35,879 nt of DNA, taken from Chrysochromulina parva. Lineage: Eukaryota; Haptophyta; Prymnesiales; Chrysochromulinaceae. A program made the translations under genes and the position numbers. The first letter of the stretch is position 1; every line of letters starts with the position of its first letter. Location of the stretch: positions 1-35,879 of the forward strand of contig PJAB01000180.1 in the NCBI GenBank assembly GCA_002887195.1, read 5' to 3'. Under the pieces are notes generated by a model. That model was not told where the DNA came from. It saw only the letters and a list, made by a program, of their open reading frames with translations, and did no database searches. Below, piece after piece: positions 1 through 9,482 of this stretch.

Positions 1-646
1 CGCCGCATCGCGTGCTCGTCGTTCAAAGTAGAAGACCCCTCAGGATGGCGATGGGGCATACGTCGGGCGCGCTGCGGTCGCGTAATTTCGCGTCTTCGGC
101 CCGGGGCCTGCGTCCGGACGCAAAAAGCGCCTCGATGAGGTTTGCTAGGGAAAAGACAACCGAACGTCCCAGGCTGTCTTGGGTGGTACCGAGCGCGCCC
201 CACACCCCACAACAAGCAAGCACTATGACGAAGTACTGTACGGGTAGTGTACCGAAGCTTGCTTGCTGCACATCTCCACCAGTCTCAACGGACGGCTCCG
301 CACCCCTCGATCAACATTGTAGTTTCACATCACATCACTTCGCGGCGCCGCTCGAGGGACGTCGCTCCGGGCACCGGGGGGGCTGCCGGTCGTGGCTCGT
401 GCTGAGCTGGTGCTGCGTTCCCTGCGCGAATCCCAATCCGGCAACCATGATGCTGCCTCAGCGTCGTTGCAAAGAGCCCCGCCGCGCATCACATGACGTG
501 ACACGCGGACGGCCCCGCCCTTAGTCCCTTCATCGGGACATCACCATGGACATTACGCGCACTTTCACGTCGCCCGGATGCGCTCTGCGTCACGAAAACG
601 GCCACTTCGCCCCCTGCACGGGCTGCCTTTCTCTGGTCCCCTGATA
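1..646. other. Left-edge stretch with no supported gene
   Basis: I see no convincing gene here. Open frames exist on both strands (for example 12-524 plus and 23-271 minus) but they begin with GTG, show no recognisable domain and overlap each other. This is the expected background in GC-rich DNA. The stretch lies beyond the 3' end of the membrane-protein gene at 647 and may hold its 3' UTR or the end of a gene outside the window. Confidence 0.5.
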
Positions 647-2941
647 TCAGATCTGGTCCCCTTTGGGATCCCATTTGCTCTGGGTACCTCCGTGTGGCGT
701 ACCACCCACGGTACCGCCGCTCTCCCTTTGAGCCACCATCGCTCCTTGGCGCGCACGGTCGAGCCGCTCATTGTAGCGCGAGGCCTTTGGAGATGGCAGC
801 TCCTTTGTCGGCATGTTGGGCGGTGCCCCAGGTACCTCGGTGGGCTCCATAGGCACGCTGGGTTGTGGGCTCCGGCGCAGGGTCGTTGGCGCATCGTGCA
901 TGAACAGTGCCAGTGCTTCCTCATACTCGTCCTCCCTTTTCCGAAGGGTGACGGGGTCATCAGATCGGTCATCGTGCCAAATGCGGCACGCACCGACGAT
1001 GATTCCGTCGGCGCATGCAATCGTCACCAGGTTGATCCGGCCGTACATGGTGACCAGCGTGTTGAGCGAGGACAAGATCTGAAGCGACTTCAGCCATCCC
1101 CAAAACGCGTCCAACTGCCGCTCGAGCATCCTCTGGATGTAGGGGTCGCCGAAAGTCATCAAGTACCACAAGTAGATCACACCGGCCACGAGAGAGGCGA
1201 AGAGCCAGCAATTGGCTCGGTACGAGGCACACCGCATCAGCTGGCTCACGTGCCGGGCCGACTGGGGCGCTCGTAGATCGACGGTGGTGAGCCCTGGGCG
1301 AAAGAAGTCGATCACGCGTTCGGGGAGGCCGAGCGTGAAGCACACGGCGGGCCAGACTCCCAGCGGCGTCCAGACAGTCAGAGAGCAAGCATACAAAGCC
1401 AGGGCGAGGGTGAATCCCATACCCGACATGGTCTGCGAGACGAGCGCCAGCATGGCGACAAGGCTGGGCATGCCCGCGCCGACCAGCAGCACAGCGAACC
1501 ACGCTGGCCAGCGGCTGTGGGAAAGCACGTGCTTGGTGAGCAACGCCGAGCGGGCGACACCCATTGCGAGGCTGATGCAGGTAGGCAAGATGTGCATGAT
1601 CACGTAGGTTACCTGCGAGGCAATGATTGTCGTCAAGAGACCGAACGACGCCGTACTCGCTGCGCCGGAAACCACAGTAAGGAACGTTGCGAGCTGCAGG
1701 CACTGTAACTGCACGGACTGCCGCTGCTCGTTCGGGTCGCACAAGGCGGTGAAGTTCAACCCCTGCTCCCCCCCTTGCAACGTCAGCGGCGCACGAGGTC
1801 CGCAGTCGGCGCAATCGTTGCCAAACGCGCATAGCCCGTTCTCAGCCCCCGGGCCGCCGTCGGAGCAGGTGCCGTCACGATTCCCGTCGAATGCGGTTGA
1901 GGAACGAGGGCCGCAGTCGGCGCAATCGGTGCCAAAGAAGCAACCTGAGAACTCAGCCCCCGGGCCGCCGTCGGAGCAGATGCCGTCACGATTCCCGTTC
2001 ACGAGTATATTGCCTATGAACCCGGTGCAGTTGTTCATGCAAATCGGTGGCCTGTTGCCGATTTGCGTGCCGAAACTCATTGTGCAATTGTTGATGCATA
2101 TCGGTTCGATGACCAAGGTGATCACCGGAAGGTTCCGTAGAGCCTGTACCATGGCGTCGTCGTCAAGTTTGCCGCCGCCACCGAGCGTGTCTAACGCTTG
2201 TGTACAGAGGCTGTCGCCAACAACGACTTGTTGATCCTCAGTGAGCAGCGACATCAGCGGGCTGCGAACAACCGACTTTAGGGTGGTGTTGACACAAAGC
2301 TGCTGCGCTACAGCCGCCACGTCGACGAAGGTGGCGACGGGGAAGCAGAAGCGCGTAAAGATCGGCAAACCCGTCGTGCACATCAGAGCGGTGGCAAGAA
2401 ACTTTGCTCCTCGCCGGAGAGAAGGCCATAGGACGAGAGCCGCAATGGTGAGCACGCTCCCTAGCACGAGCCCACACGCCTCTAGAATCGAGATTGCGAA
2501 CGAAGCGCGGTAGATGGACTCGAGTTCGGTCTGCGCCGCGCTCAGCTGCTGCCATCTGTCGCCGAAGAATGCAGCGAACCAAGCATCCTGATCAGAATAG
2601 TCCGCCGAGACACTGATGATCGTCAGCAAAGCAGACAAAGCCATCACGGGTGAGGTGATCATCAGGACGGAGTGCCGCCACGCGAGGTACCCTTGCGCGG
2701 TCGGGCCCAATGGAGAGCCACTGTTCGCAAACACAACCTGCTCGTGCTTCATCAGAGGTGTGCCGAGCAAGAGGTCTCCATCGCAGCATACTCGAAATAT
2801 GTGCCACACTGGCAAGCCGTAGATGGATTTGCGGCGCTGCGGTAGCTGCGCGTCGCTCGCGACTTTCACGCTCGGCATGTATGGCGTCTGCCGGACGTCG
2901 TTCGGTCTCGGCGCCTGCATCTCAACTTGCGCATCCGCCAT
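647..2941 (-). CDS. Multi-pass membrane protein with two LNR-like Cys-rich repeats
   Basis: Predicted 764 residues, start chosen at the ATG at 2941; the frame stays open to ATGs at 3055 and 3151, but 3151 would overlap the divergent protease gene at 3072. Hydrophobic segments lie near residues 90-112, 148-173, 179-199, 415-450, 478-502, 508-534 and 578-598, so about seven or eight membrane passes. Between the third and fourth is a Cys-rich loop: two short CINNC/CMNNC units (about 281-305), then two near-identical units with DGG-G and C-FG-DCADCGPR patterns (about 317-383). These resemble the Lin-12/Notch repeat, a calcium-binding module, and are widespread in haptophyte and other algal proteins. 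The C-terminal tail from about 657 is charged and Pro-rich, probably cytosolic. No catalytic motif is visible. The Cys-rich loop suggests a surface or lumenal sensor or scaffold, which is inference. Family unknown to me. Confidence 0.75.
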   Translation of the reverse strand: MADAQVEMQAPRPNDVRQTPYMPSVKVASDAQLPQRRKSIYGLPVWHIFRVCCDGDLLLGTPLMKHEQVVFANSGSPLGPTAQGYLAWRHSVLMITSPVMALSALLTIISVSADYSDQDAWFAAFFGDRWQQLSAAQTELESIYRASFAISILEACGLVLGSVLTIAALVLWPSLRRGAKFLATALMCTTGLPIFTRFCFPVATFVDVAAVAQQLCVNTTLKSVVRSPLMSLLTEDQQVVVGDSLCTQALDTLGGGGKLDDDAMVQALRNLPVITLVIEPICINNCTMSFGTQIGNRPPICMNNCTGFIGNILVNGNRDGICSDGGPGAEFSGCFFGTDCADCGPRSSTAFDGNRDGTCSDGGPGAENGLCAFGNDCADCGPRAPLTLQGGEQGLNFTALCDPNEQRQSVQLQCLQLATFLTVVSGAASTASFGLLTTIIASQVTYVIMHILPTCISLAMGVARSALLTKHVLSHSRWPAWFAVLLVGAGMPSLVAMLALVSQTMSGMGFTLALALYACSLTVWTPLGVWPAVCFTLGLPERVIDFFRPGLTTVDLRAPQSARHVSQLMRCASYRANCWLFASLVAGVIYLWYLMTFGDPYIQRMLERQLDAFWGWLKSLQILSSLNTLVTMYGRINLVTIACADGIIVGACRIWHDDRSDDPVTLRKREDEYEEALALFMHDAPTTLRRSPQPSVPMEPTEVPGAPPNMPTKELPSPKASRYNERLDRARQGAMVAQRESGGTVGGTPHGGTQSKWDPKGDQI
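1795..1989 (-). repeat. Tandem duplication of the LNR-like coding unit
   Basis: Two near-identical blocks inside the membrane-protein gene encode the two Cys-rich units. The string GCAGTCGGCGCAATCG recurs at about 1801 and about 1915, and a GAGCAG-TGCCGTCACGATTCCCGT block recurs beside each. Identity at nucleotide level over most of each block indicates a recent in-frame duplication or gene conversion. Confidence 0.75.
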
Positions 2942-3071
2942 GGTACGTGCGGTACCGTGCAACACAACTGTGCAACCATTGTGCAGCTCTTTTGAAGAAC
3001 GAGACAAACTTTGATGACGACGAACGCGCGGCGACGCCGACGAGAGATTCCTCATAAAAAGGAGGACGGAA
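2942..3071. promoter_or_regulatory. Short divergent promoter region
   Basis: Only about 130 bp separate the chosen ATG of the membrane-protein gene (2941, minus) from the ATG of the aspartic protease (3072, plus). Both 5' UTRs and promoters must lie here or overlap the genes. No clear TATA box is visible; an AT-richer patch (TCATAAAAAGG) lies just before the protease start. Confidence 0.4.
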
Positions 3072-4280
3072 ATGATGTCGAGTATCGGGCCTTTCGTGAT
3101 GATCGCCACTGGCATCGTGCGCGTGCCGCTCACGCACGAGATGACGCTCATGTCACCGAGTGGCGCTACGCTTCACTCGCTCGTTGGCAAGAGCGGCACC
3201 TTCCTCGCTTACGAGCGCGCGAAGTTGGCCGCCAAGTACGGCCTCAACGCTGGGCCAGTCTCCGTAAACCTCACCGACTTCCTGAATGCGCAGTATTACG
3301 GCCCCCTGGATATTGGTACGCCAGCGCAGTCCTTCAAGGCCGTCTACGACACCGGCTCGTCAAATACCTGGATTCCGGGTAAGAACTGCCCCGTTGAAAA
3401 GCGCGACAAGTACCACAGTGAGAAGAGCTCGACATACCACTACAACGGCTCGAAATTTGAGATCCAGTATGGCAGTGGCGCCGTCGAGGGCGTGATCGAT
3501 GCCGACGACGTCTCGATCGGCGGCTTGGTTGCGACGCAGCACCTCTTCGCCGAAACGACGCAAGAGCCGGGCCTCTCGTGGGAAGTGGGTCGATTTGACG
3601 GCATCCTCGGCTTCGGTTGGCCTGAGATCAGCGTGAACAAGATCCCGCCTTACTTCCACGTGCTGATTGCGCAGAGCAAGGTGGAGGAGCCCGTCTTCTC
3701 CTTCTACTTCGGCTCCACCACTGGCGAGAAGCCGCAGGTCGGTGGCGAGCTCTCGCTGGGTGGCACCGATCCCGCGCATTACACAGGGAAGCTCGAGTAC
3801 ATCCCTGTGTCAAAAAAGGGCTATTGGCAGATCGCGGCGGGCAACCTAACCGTCGGCAAAGAGACAGTGATTGGCGGCGACTTCGAGGTCGTTCTGGACA
3901 CGGGCACGAGCCTGCTAGCACTGCCCTTGCGCGAGGCGGTCGAGATCAACTCGAAGCTCGGTTGCGTTGACATTGGCATCGAGTGCGAGTTCATCAGGCC
4001 CAACCCCGACGACCCGAGCTCGACGTGCCCTGACCCGAAGACGCTGCCGAGCCTGTCAATCGAGCTCGGCGGCAAGGTGTACACGCTCTCGGGCGAGGAC
4101 CTGCTCGTCAAGATCACGCAGGCCGGTCAGACGGTCTGCTTGAGTGGCATTATGGGGTTCCCCGGACCCCTTCCGGGTGGATTGAAGGCAATCCTCGGTG
4201 ACGTGTTCCTCAAAAAGTATTACGCCACGTTTGATGTGGGCAAGGTGCGCGTGGGCCTTGCGCCGGCAGCTCATGCTTGA
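3072..4280 (+). CDS. Pepsin/cathepsin D-like aspartic protease (family A1)
   Basis: 402 residues, close to the usual size of a cathepsin D precursor. It is a bilobal endopeptidase using two aspartates. The first active site is DTGSS at residues 93-97, the second DTGTS at 276-280, and the flap tyrosine is in YGSG at 133-136. The family's C-terminal ILGD-F---YY-TFD signature is present near 376. The N-terminus has a weakly hydrophobic stretch (about 5-20) that could be a signal peptide, then a propeptide-like segment before the mature body starts near residue 70. Cysteine pairs fit A1 disulfides. A vacuolar/lysosomal or secreted role is likely from the family. All catalytic residues are intact and no intron is needed. 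It starts 130 bp from the divergent membrane-protein gene and converges on the adenylating-enzyme gene. Confidence 0.95.
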   Translation: MMSSIGPFVMIATGIVRVPLTHEMTLMSPSGATLHSLVGKSGTFLAYERAKLAAKYGLNAGPVSVNLTDFLNAQYYGPLDIGTPAQSFKAVYDTGSSNTWIPGKNCPVEKRDKYHSEKSSTYHYNGSKFEIQYGSGAVEGVIDADDVSIGGLVATQHLFAETTQEPGLSWEVGRFDGILGFGWPEISVNKIPPYFHVLIAQSKVEEPVFSFYFGSTTGEKPQVGGELSLGGTDPAHYTGKLEYIPVSKKGYWQIAAGNLTVGKETVIGGDFEVVLDTGTSLLALPLREAVEINSKLGCVDIGIECEFIRPNPDDPSSTCPDPKTLPSLSIELGGKVYTLSGEDLLVKITQAGQTVCLSGIMGFPGPLPGGLKAILGDVFLKKYYATFDVGKVRVGLAPAAHA

Positions 4281-4694
4281 TTAGGTCTCACCGAAAGGGC
4301 AAGGGCTCGTATGTGTGTACGATGATCGCTGCCGAGGCATCAACACGACAGGGAGCGGGAGGGGCGTCGTGCGCCCCTGTGGTCGCGCGCCCCTGGTCTG
4401 GTTGGTGCTTAAGGTTGGTGCGGTACCGCACTGAGTTCAAAATCAGGTCGCGCGGACCGCGGTCCGGGGGCGGCGGATTTAATCGTAATTTGTTTGATGG
4501 TTGCTTCACGATCACGCGTATCCGCGCAAAAATCCATCCATAAGATACGCGGACCCGGTGTACATGTGTGTAGCATCCGTGACATGCTGCCTCTCAACAC
4601 TCAGTCACTCATCTCACATGTGTGCCGCAGGCTCGCCCCCCTTTGGCTCGTCGGTTTCGCATGCACTGTGACTCGCGGATCCAACCTCTCGGCT
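4281..4694. other. Convergent 3' intergenic region
   Basis: About 410 bp between the 3' ends of the protease and the adenylating-enzyme gene. It has no supported gene. The 14-bp perfect palindrome CGGACCGCGGTCCG lies at 4453-4466, followed by an AT-richer patch (4479-4500). A role in 3' end formation is possible but not shown. Confidence 0.5.
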
Positions 4695-7600
4695 CTAGAG
4701 CAGTGCAAGCATGGTCGTCGACGGCGACGTTGAACAATGTCCATACCACCTACCCCTCATCGGGATCACTCGTGCCGGCCAGCCCTGCCACGTGGCTCCC
4801 CTTGCGACAACGTCTCCTGGGATGACAAGCGTATGCTCGAGCAGCCTGGCGCCTGCCGACACTAAAGAATGGTTCATCACACGCGTGCCCGATCGCAGCG
4901 TCGAATTCTTTTGGATCTCGATAGTCGCGAGCTCAAAATAGCCGCCATTATTATTGTGGCATACGATCGTCGATGCATTGACGCAGACGTTGTCGCCGAT
5001 CTCGACAAGGTCGGGCTCTGGCAGAATCAGTCCACTGCCCAGGGGTATTAGGCAGACATCCGTGCCGATGGTCGCTCCCAAGGCTCGGTGGAACATGACA
5101 AAGTAGTAAGAGCCGCCGAAGAAGTGTTCCATCGGGGGCCCTCCGGCGAGCAGTGGGAACCAGAGCTTCCACCTGATGAGGTACGTCGATTGATCCCACG
5201 CGTGCTTGCCGGGCGTGCGTTGGCCGATGAACAGCCACTTGCTCGCGATGACAACCATCAGCCCAATCGCGTCGATGGCCGTCGAGGCGATGATAGCCGC
5301 CACAACCACGATCAGCACGGCCGATGGTGCAGAGAGGTGCTCATGGAAGTGATCTTCGCCTGCAAGGATGAGCGCGCATCCGATCGGGAGCTTGCAGGCA
5401 TAGAGCATCGCCCAGAAAGCAGCAACGAGCATGTGATAGCTGACAATGGCCGTAGGGCTTGGCACGCCCCGCAAGAAGCTCCCTGCCGGCTCTCGGGGAG
5501 AACGCGCCGGCTCGCTGTGACTATGAACACTGCCCTCTTCAAGAAGGTAGGAGCGGTGCGGCTCCACATACGCACGCCCAGGCGCGCGTTTGCGGAGCCC
5601 GTCCACGTCACCGAAAGTCGACCCGAAAGGCCGTAGCGTGCTTGAGTCTCCGATGAGCGCGTTCGGGTCGGTCTTCATCGGCGGCATGCATTCGCCGGCA
5701 TCATTGAAGTCGTGGAAGGTGTAGCCGCCTTCGATGACCACTGTGCTGCCGCCAGTCGACCCGACCGTCTTGCTCATGGGCTCAAAGTGTGCGTGCGCGG
5801 GGGCGAGCGAGCCGCTGCCGAGTGTCGCGTTCCGTCCAAGGACAACTCCCGGCAGCACGACGCATCGGTCGGCGACCATCGAGCCCGCGTGGAGCGTCAC
5901 TGGCGCAAGCTCGCGCGTGTCCGAGCACATGATCTGCGAGCGCGAACCAAAGGTGACGTCGTCACCGACCGTCAACAGGTCAAACTCGACCACGTCGGGC
6001 ATCACGCCTGGCCAGAAGACGCGCTTGCCCACGCTGGTGCCGAGGAGGCGCATCGCCATCGAGACACCGCCCCAATGGCGCCCGAGGAGCGCCTGCACGC
6101 CACAGAGATCGGCCGTTCGGTGGCGCCCAATCTGCATCACCTCGCGCATCAGCCAGATTTGGAAGCGCTCCCACGGCCCCTTGGGGCCAGGGCGGAAGCG
6201 GCCGATGACGAGTCGCTTGACGAGGATCACGGCGCCGAAGTGCACGAACGGGCGCACAAGAGCGCGCAAGACGACGCCTGCAAAGAGAAGCTGCAGCCGC
6301 GCGGGATCGATCCACCAGACCATCTGGATGATCACGTGCTGGTAAATCAAGTCTCCGCGCGTCGAGTCGCAGCGGGAAGCGTGCTTCCAGCAGTAAGCGT
6401 CGTGCTTCGAGTACGCCGGGCACTGCATCGCAAGCATCACGAACAGAGGCAGCCATACGCTGGCACGAGCCGACGCGACGAACGCCTTGCACGGCCAGCC
6501 AACGAGCACCTTCCTCCACAGCGCCGGCTCGCCCATCCAGTCGCTCTTCGCGCGGCAGAAGCGCGCAAATTCGGGAGAGGCATCCGCGAGCTCGTGGGAT
6601 GAGCTCAGCGGGCCGATGCAGGTGCCGTCTGGGAGCACCGCCCCAGGAGCGATGTGGGTGGAGGAGCAGACCACACAGTCGTCGCCCACGACCACAGGCT
6701 CCATGAGGAGCGTGCCGTCGTCGGCACAGACGGCCGTGACATGAGCAGTCGAGTCTAGGCAGGCGCGCGCGCCAATGGTGATCAGATCGGCGGCCCTCGC
6801 CACCTCAAACATCGTCAGGCCACTGATGCTCACGTCCGGGCCAATCGACGCGCCGAGCAGACGCAAGTAGACTCGTCGCATCAGAGGCGTCGAGAGGAAG
6901 AGAGACCCTGGTCCGCACAGATAGAGTACGCGCGTGGTGAGCCACCAGCGCAGATAGTACCCTCCCCACAGCTCGTGGCGGCCTGCCACGCAGCGGCCGA
7001 GGACGACCCATTTGAATGCAATTCCAACGAGCGGCAGCAACGTCGACGAGAGGATGGCGAAGACGGTGATGTGCGCGATGACGAAGGCGGTAGCGAAGCC
7101 TTTAGGGGAGGAGTTCTCGGTGTGACCGAGGTAATGACGCGCCAGCACGAGGATGAACATGAATGTAGAAAACTTCAGCATGATGATCGCAGGATGGATG
7201 AGAACTGCGGGCAACGCTTGAATGAAGAGCGGCCAGAACCGGGTCGAGCGGACAGGTTGTGGCTGCTGCGGGTCGGATTCATCGTCGCTGTTCACGGTAT
7301 TCCCAGAAGGCACCGAACCGTTCTCCGTCGACCCTTTGTCGGCGAATTGCAGTGCCGCATCCACCTCCTCGGCGATGCGCCGGAGGGAGCGTTTCAAAAA
7401 GACCGTGCCGACGGCCACGCGCACGCCGTACTGCTCGTTGATCTGCGAGCAAAGCTGGCCGACGACCAAGCTCGACGCGCCGTACAGGAGGAGGTCATCG
7501 TCGAGGCCTGGTGCCTCCTTCAGTTGCAGCAGCGCCACGTACATCGCGAGCACCCCCGCCTCGATCTCGGTCATCGCATGCTCCTCGTGCAACGGCCGGG

Positions 7601-9482
7601 GGGAGGGGCAGGCCTTTTGCTCCTGCTCCGGCAACGCGTCGATGAAAGGAACCGTGCTGATCGGCGAGCTGAGAGGCGCGCCTCGTGGGGGCATCTCGAC
7701 CGCCTCGAAAGTGCGTGCGGACTGCGGCGTGGTCTCGAGCAGAATGGGCAGCGCCATGCGCGTCGCCAAGTTGATGCGGACGAGTTTGCCCGAAGGGCCC
7801 ATCGGGAGCGCCGAGGAGTGTACCAAGATCTCGAGCCACTTGCTTGGATGCAGGCGCAGCGAGCAATATTGACGAAGCTCGCTCAGCGTCGGCCGCTCAC
7901 ACCCTGCCTTGGTGACCACGCACACGCCGACGACCTCCTGCAGCGTCGCGTGGGGCATCGAGAAGGCGGCGCACTGCGCTACCTTCGGATGCGTAACCAA
8001 CACGTCTTCGATCTCCGCAGGCGCGATCGTTTCGCCTCCACGCTTGATGGTCTCCTTCGCACGGCCGGTGACGAACAAGTAGCCATCGGCGTCAAGGTAG
8101 CCGTTGTCGCCCGTCTGGAACCAGCCGTTGTCCCCGATGCCCACGCCTCTCACGCTCTCGCCACCGTCAGGGGTCCATGTCATGTATCCGCGGAAAAGAG
8201 GGCAACCGCGCACGGCGATTGCACCGACCTCCCCGTGGGGCAGAGCCTCGCCAGCAGCGCCCTGGATCTGCATCGCGGGGCCGATTGGGATGCCCGACGA
8301 TCCGGGCTTCTGCAATGCATACGTCGGGGGCGGCGCCGCCAGCGGCATGCATTCCGTCATTCCGTAGGAGGGTGCGATCGTGACGAAGCGGGCTTCCCCC
8401 TCGGCATCCCCGTACACAGCGCGCGAGTACACCTCGCGCATCTCCGTAGCGAGAGCAGCGGGGAGGCCGCCGGCCGCGTTCGCGACGTAGCGCAGCTTCG
8501 GGCGCGCCTCCGGAGGGTGGGCGACGAGCTCGTCGAGATAAAGTCGATGCATCGACGGGGACGCATAGTACCAAGTCGCTCCCCACTCGCATGCATGCTC
8601 CCAAAACGGTTTGGGCGCGAAGCCGCCGAGATGGGCGACCGCGCCGCCCGAGAGGATGGGGGCAACCACGCTGCGCAGGATGCCACCGACGTGGTGCAGC
8701 GGCATCTGGCTCACGCAGAGGTCCTCCGCACCAAGCGGCACAGACGCCGCGATGCAAAGGGCGCCAGCAACCACGTCCTCCAACAGGTGCGGTACGAGCT
8801 TCTTCTGGCCAGTGGTGCCAGACGTCTGCAGCAGCACGGCCGTGTCCTCGCGCGTGAGCCAGCGAGGGCTCGGCCGCGGGCTCGACCCCCCCGTGGTCCG
8901 TGACCCCCTCTGGGCGTCGAAGTAGCATCGGAGGGAGAAGAGGGTTGCCGCAAGAGGGGGGGAGCGGCTGGTGCCCTGGGCGGGGCCTGCTTCGAAGAGG
9001 AGAATGCTGAGCTCATGGGCCACGCGCTGCGTGAGAAGCTCGCCGCGAAGCTTGTCCTGGAAGCCGATCACCACGGTCGCACGCACCGACCGCAGGTCCC
9101 CCACCAACTCGTCATCTGTCGATGCGATGCTAAGTGGAATTGCAGTCGCCCGGCACATGACCGAGATGAGGGCCACGACCATCTGGGGGCCGTCGGGAAA
9201 GAGGAGCGCCACACGGTCGTCCGGTCCAACTTGGTACTCGTCGAGCACGCTGAGCCCCGAAGCCGCAAAGTTGTGCAGCTCTGCATGTGTGATGGCTGGG
9301 CAATTTTTGGCAACGTAAATCGCTGGGCGATCAGTTTGCGGAAGCGCGTCGAGCAGCGTGTCGAACTTGAATGCTTCTTGGGCGCTTGCACCTCGGATCA
9401 AGCCGCTCTCGTCCCGCTCGCGCTCGAGCTGCTCGATCGCCTCAGACGACGGCACGCCGTCCTCGGGCCTGCTTTTCGACAT
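4695..9482 (-). CDS. Adenylate-forming enzyme + carrier domain + three Pls/PosA-type membrane acyltransferase-like modules
   Basis: 1,595 residues from the ATG at 9482. Residues about 30-580 are an ANL-superfamily adenylation domain: P-loop-like TSGTTGQKK at 220-228, YGMTE at 373-377, the hinge/A8 region GRAKETIKRGGE starting at 473, and the C-terminal catalytic lysine in GPSGK at 566. It looks closer to acyl-CoA ligases of the CaiC/oxalate-CoA type than to classical NRPS A domains. Residues about 635-710 are a phosphopantetheine carrier; the attachment serine is probably S671 in GASSL. Residues about 748-1575 contain three repeats of membrane helices followed by hexapeptide left-handed beta-helix stretches (about 745-960, 1000-1260, 1345-1575), each with a K/G-rich entry such as KW-V-GR or KWLFIGQ. 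This layout matches the Pls/PosA terminal region of bacterial synthetases such as epsilon-poly-L-lysine synthetase. The likely action is to activate an acid as adenylate, load it on the carrier and transfer it at a membrane; the substrate is unknown. No intron is needed over 4.8 kb. Confidence 0.85.
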   Translation of the reverse strand: MSKSRPEDGVPSSEAIEQLERERDESGLIRGASAQEAFKFDTLLDALPQTDRPAIYVAKNCPAITHAELHNFAASGLSVLDEYQVGPDDRVALLFPDGPQMVVALISVMCRATAIPLSIASTDDELVGDLRSVRATVVIGFQDKLRGELLTQRVAHELSILLFEAGPAQGTSRSPPLAATLFSLRCYFDAQRGSRTTGGSSPRPSPRWLTREDTAVLLQTSGTTGQKKLVPHLLEDVVAGALCIAASVPLGAEDLCVSQMPLHHVGGILRSVVAPILSGGAVAHLGGFAPKPFWEHACEWGATWYYASPSMHRLYLDELVAHPPEARPKLRYVANAAGGLPAALATEMREVYSRAVYGDAEGEARFVTIAPSYGMTECMPLAAPPPTYALQKPGSSGIPIGPAMQIQGAAGEALPHGEVGAIAVRGCPLFRGYMTWTPDGGESVRGVGIGDNGWFQTGDNGYLDADGYLFVTGRAKETIKRGGETIAPAEIEDVLVTHPKVAQCAAFSMPHATLQEVVGVCVVTKAGCERPTLSELRQYCSLRLHPSKWLEILVHSSALPMGPSGKLVRINLATRMALPILLETTPQSARTFEAVEMPPRGAPLSSPISTVPFIDALPEQEQKACPSPRPLHEEHAMTEIEAGVLAMYVALLQLKEAPGLDDDLLLYGASSLVVGQLCSQINEQYGVRVAVGTVFLKRSLRRIAEEVDAALQFADKGSTENGSVPSGNTVNSDDESDPQQPQPVRSTRFWPLFIQALPAVLIHPAIIMLKFSTFMFILVLARHYLGHTENSSPKGFATAFVIAHITVFAILSSTLLPLVGIAFKWVVLGRCVAGRHELWGGYYLRWWLTTRVLYLCGPGSLFLSTPLMRRVYLRLLGASIGPDVSISGLTMFEVARAADLITIGARACLDSTAHVTAVCADDGTLLMEPVVVGDDCVVCSSTHIAPGAVLPDGTCIGPLSSSHELADASPEFARFCRAKSDWMGEPALWRKVLVGWPCKAFVASARASVWLPLFVMLAMQCPAYSKHDAYCWKHASRCDSTRGDLIYQHVIIQMVWWIDPARLQLLFAGVVLRALVRPFVHFGAVILVKRLVIGRFRPGPKGPWERFQIWLMREVMQIGRHRTADLCGVQALLGRHWGGVSMAMRLLGTSVGKRVFWPGVMPDVVEFDLLTVGDDVTFGSRSQIMCSDTRELAPVTLHAGSMVADRCVVLPGVVLGRNATLGSGSLAPAHAHFEPMSKTVGSTGGSTVVIEGGYTFHDFNDAGECMPPMKTDPNALIGDSSTLRPFGSTFGDVDGLRKRAPGRAYVEPHRSYLLEEGSVHSHSEPARSPREPAGSFLRGVPSPTAIVSYHMLVAAFWAMLYACKLPIGCALILAGEDHFHEHLSAPSAVLIVVVAAIIASTAIDAIGLMVVIASKWLFIGQRTPGKHAWDQSTYLIRWKLWFPLLAGGPPMEHFFGGSYYFVMFHRALGATIGTDVCLIPLGSGLILPEPDLVEIGDNVCVNASTIVCHNNNGGYFELATIEIQKNSTLRSGTRVMNHSLVSAGARLLEHTLVIPGDVVARGATWQGWPARVIPMRGRWYGHCSTSPSTTMLALL

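Noticed and set aside
2942..3151. N-terminal extension of the membrane-protein frame to the ATG at 3151
   Set aside because: It would overlap the start of the divergent protease, and the added residues show no targeting or domain signal.
4453..4466. 14-bp palindrome CGGACCGCGGTCCG as a terminator or binding site
   Set aside because: It has no loop or T-run and GC-rich palindromes are frequent in this composition; noted only as part of the intergenic entry.
6975..8903. 642-codon open frame on the plus strand inside the adenylating-enzyme gene
   Set aside because: It is antisense to clear motifs on the minus strand, is Arg/His-rich in the way of GC-rich shadow frames and has no domain.
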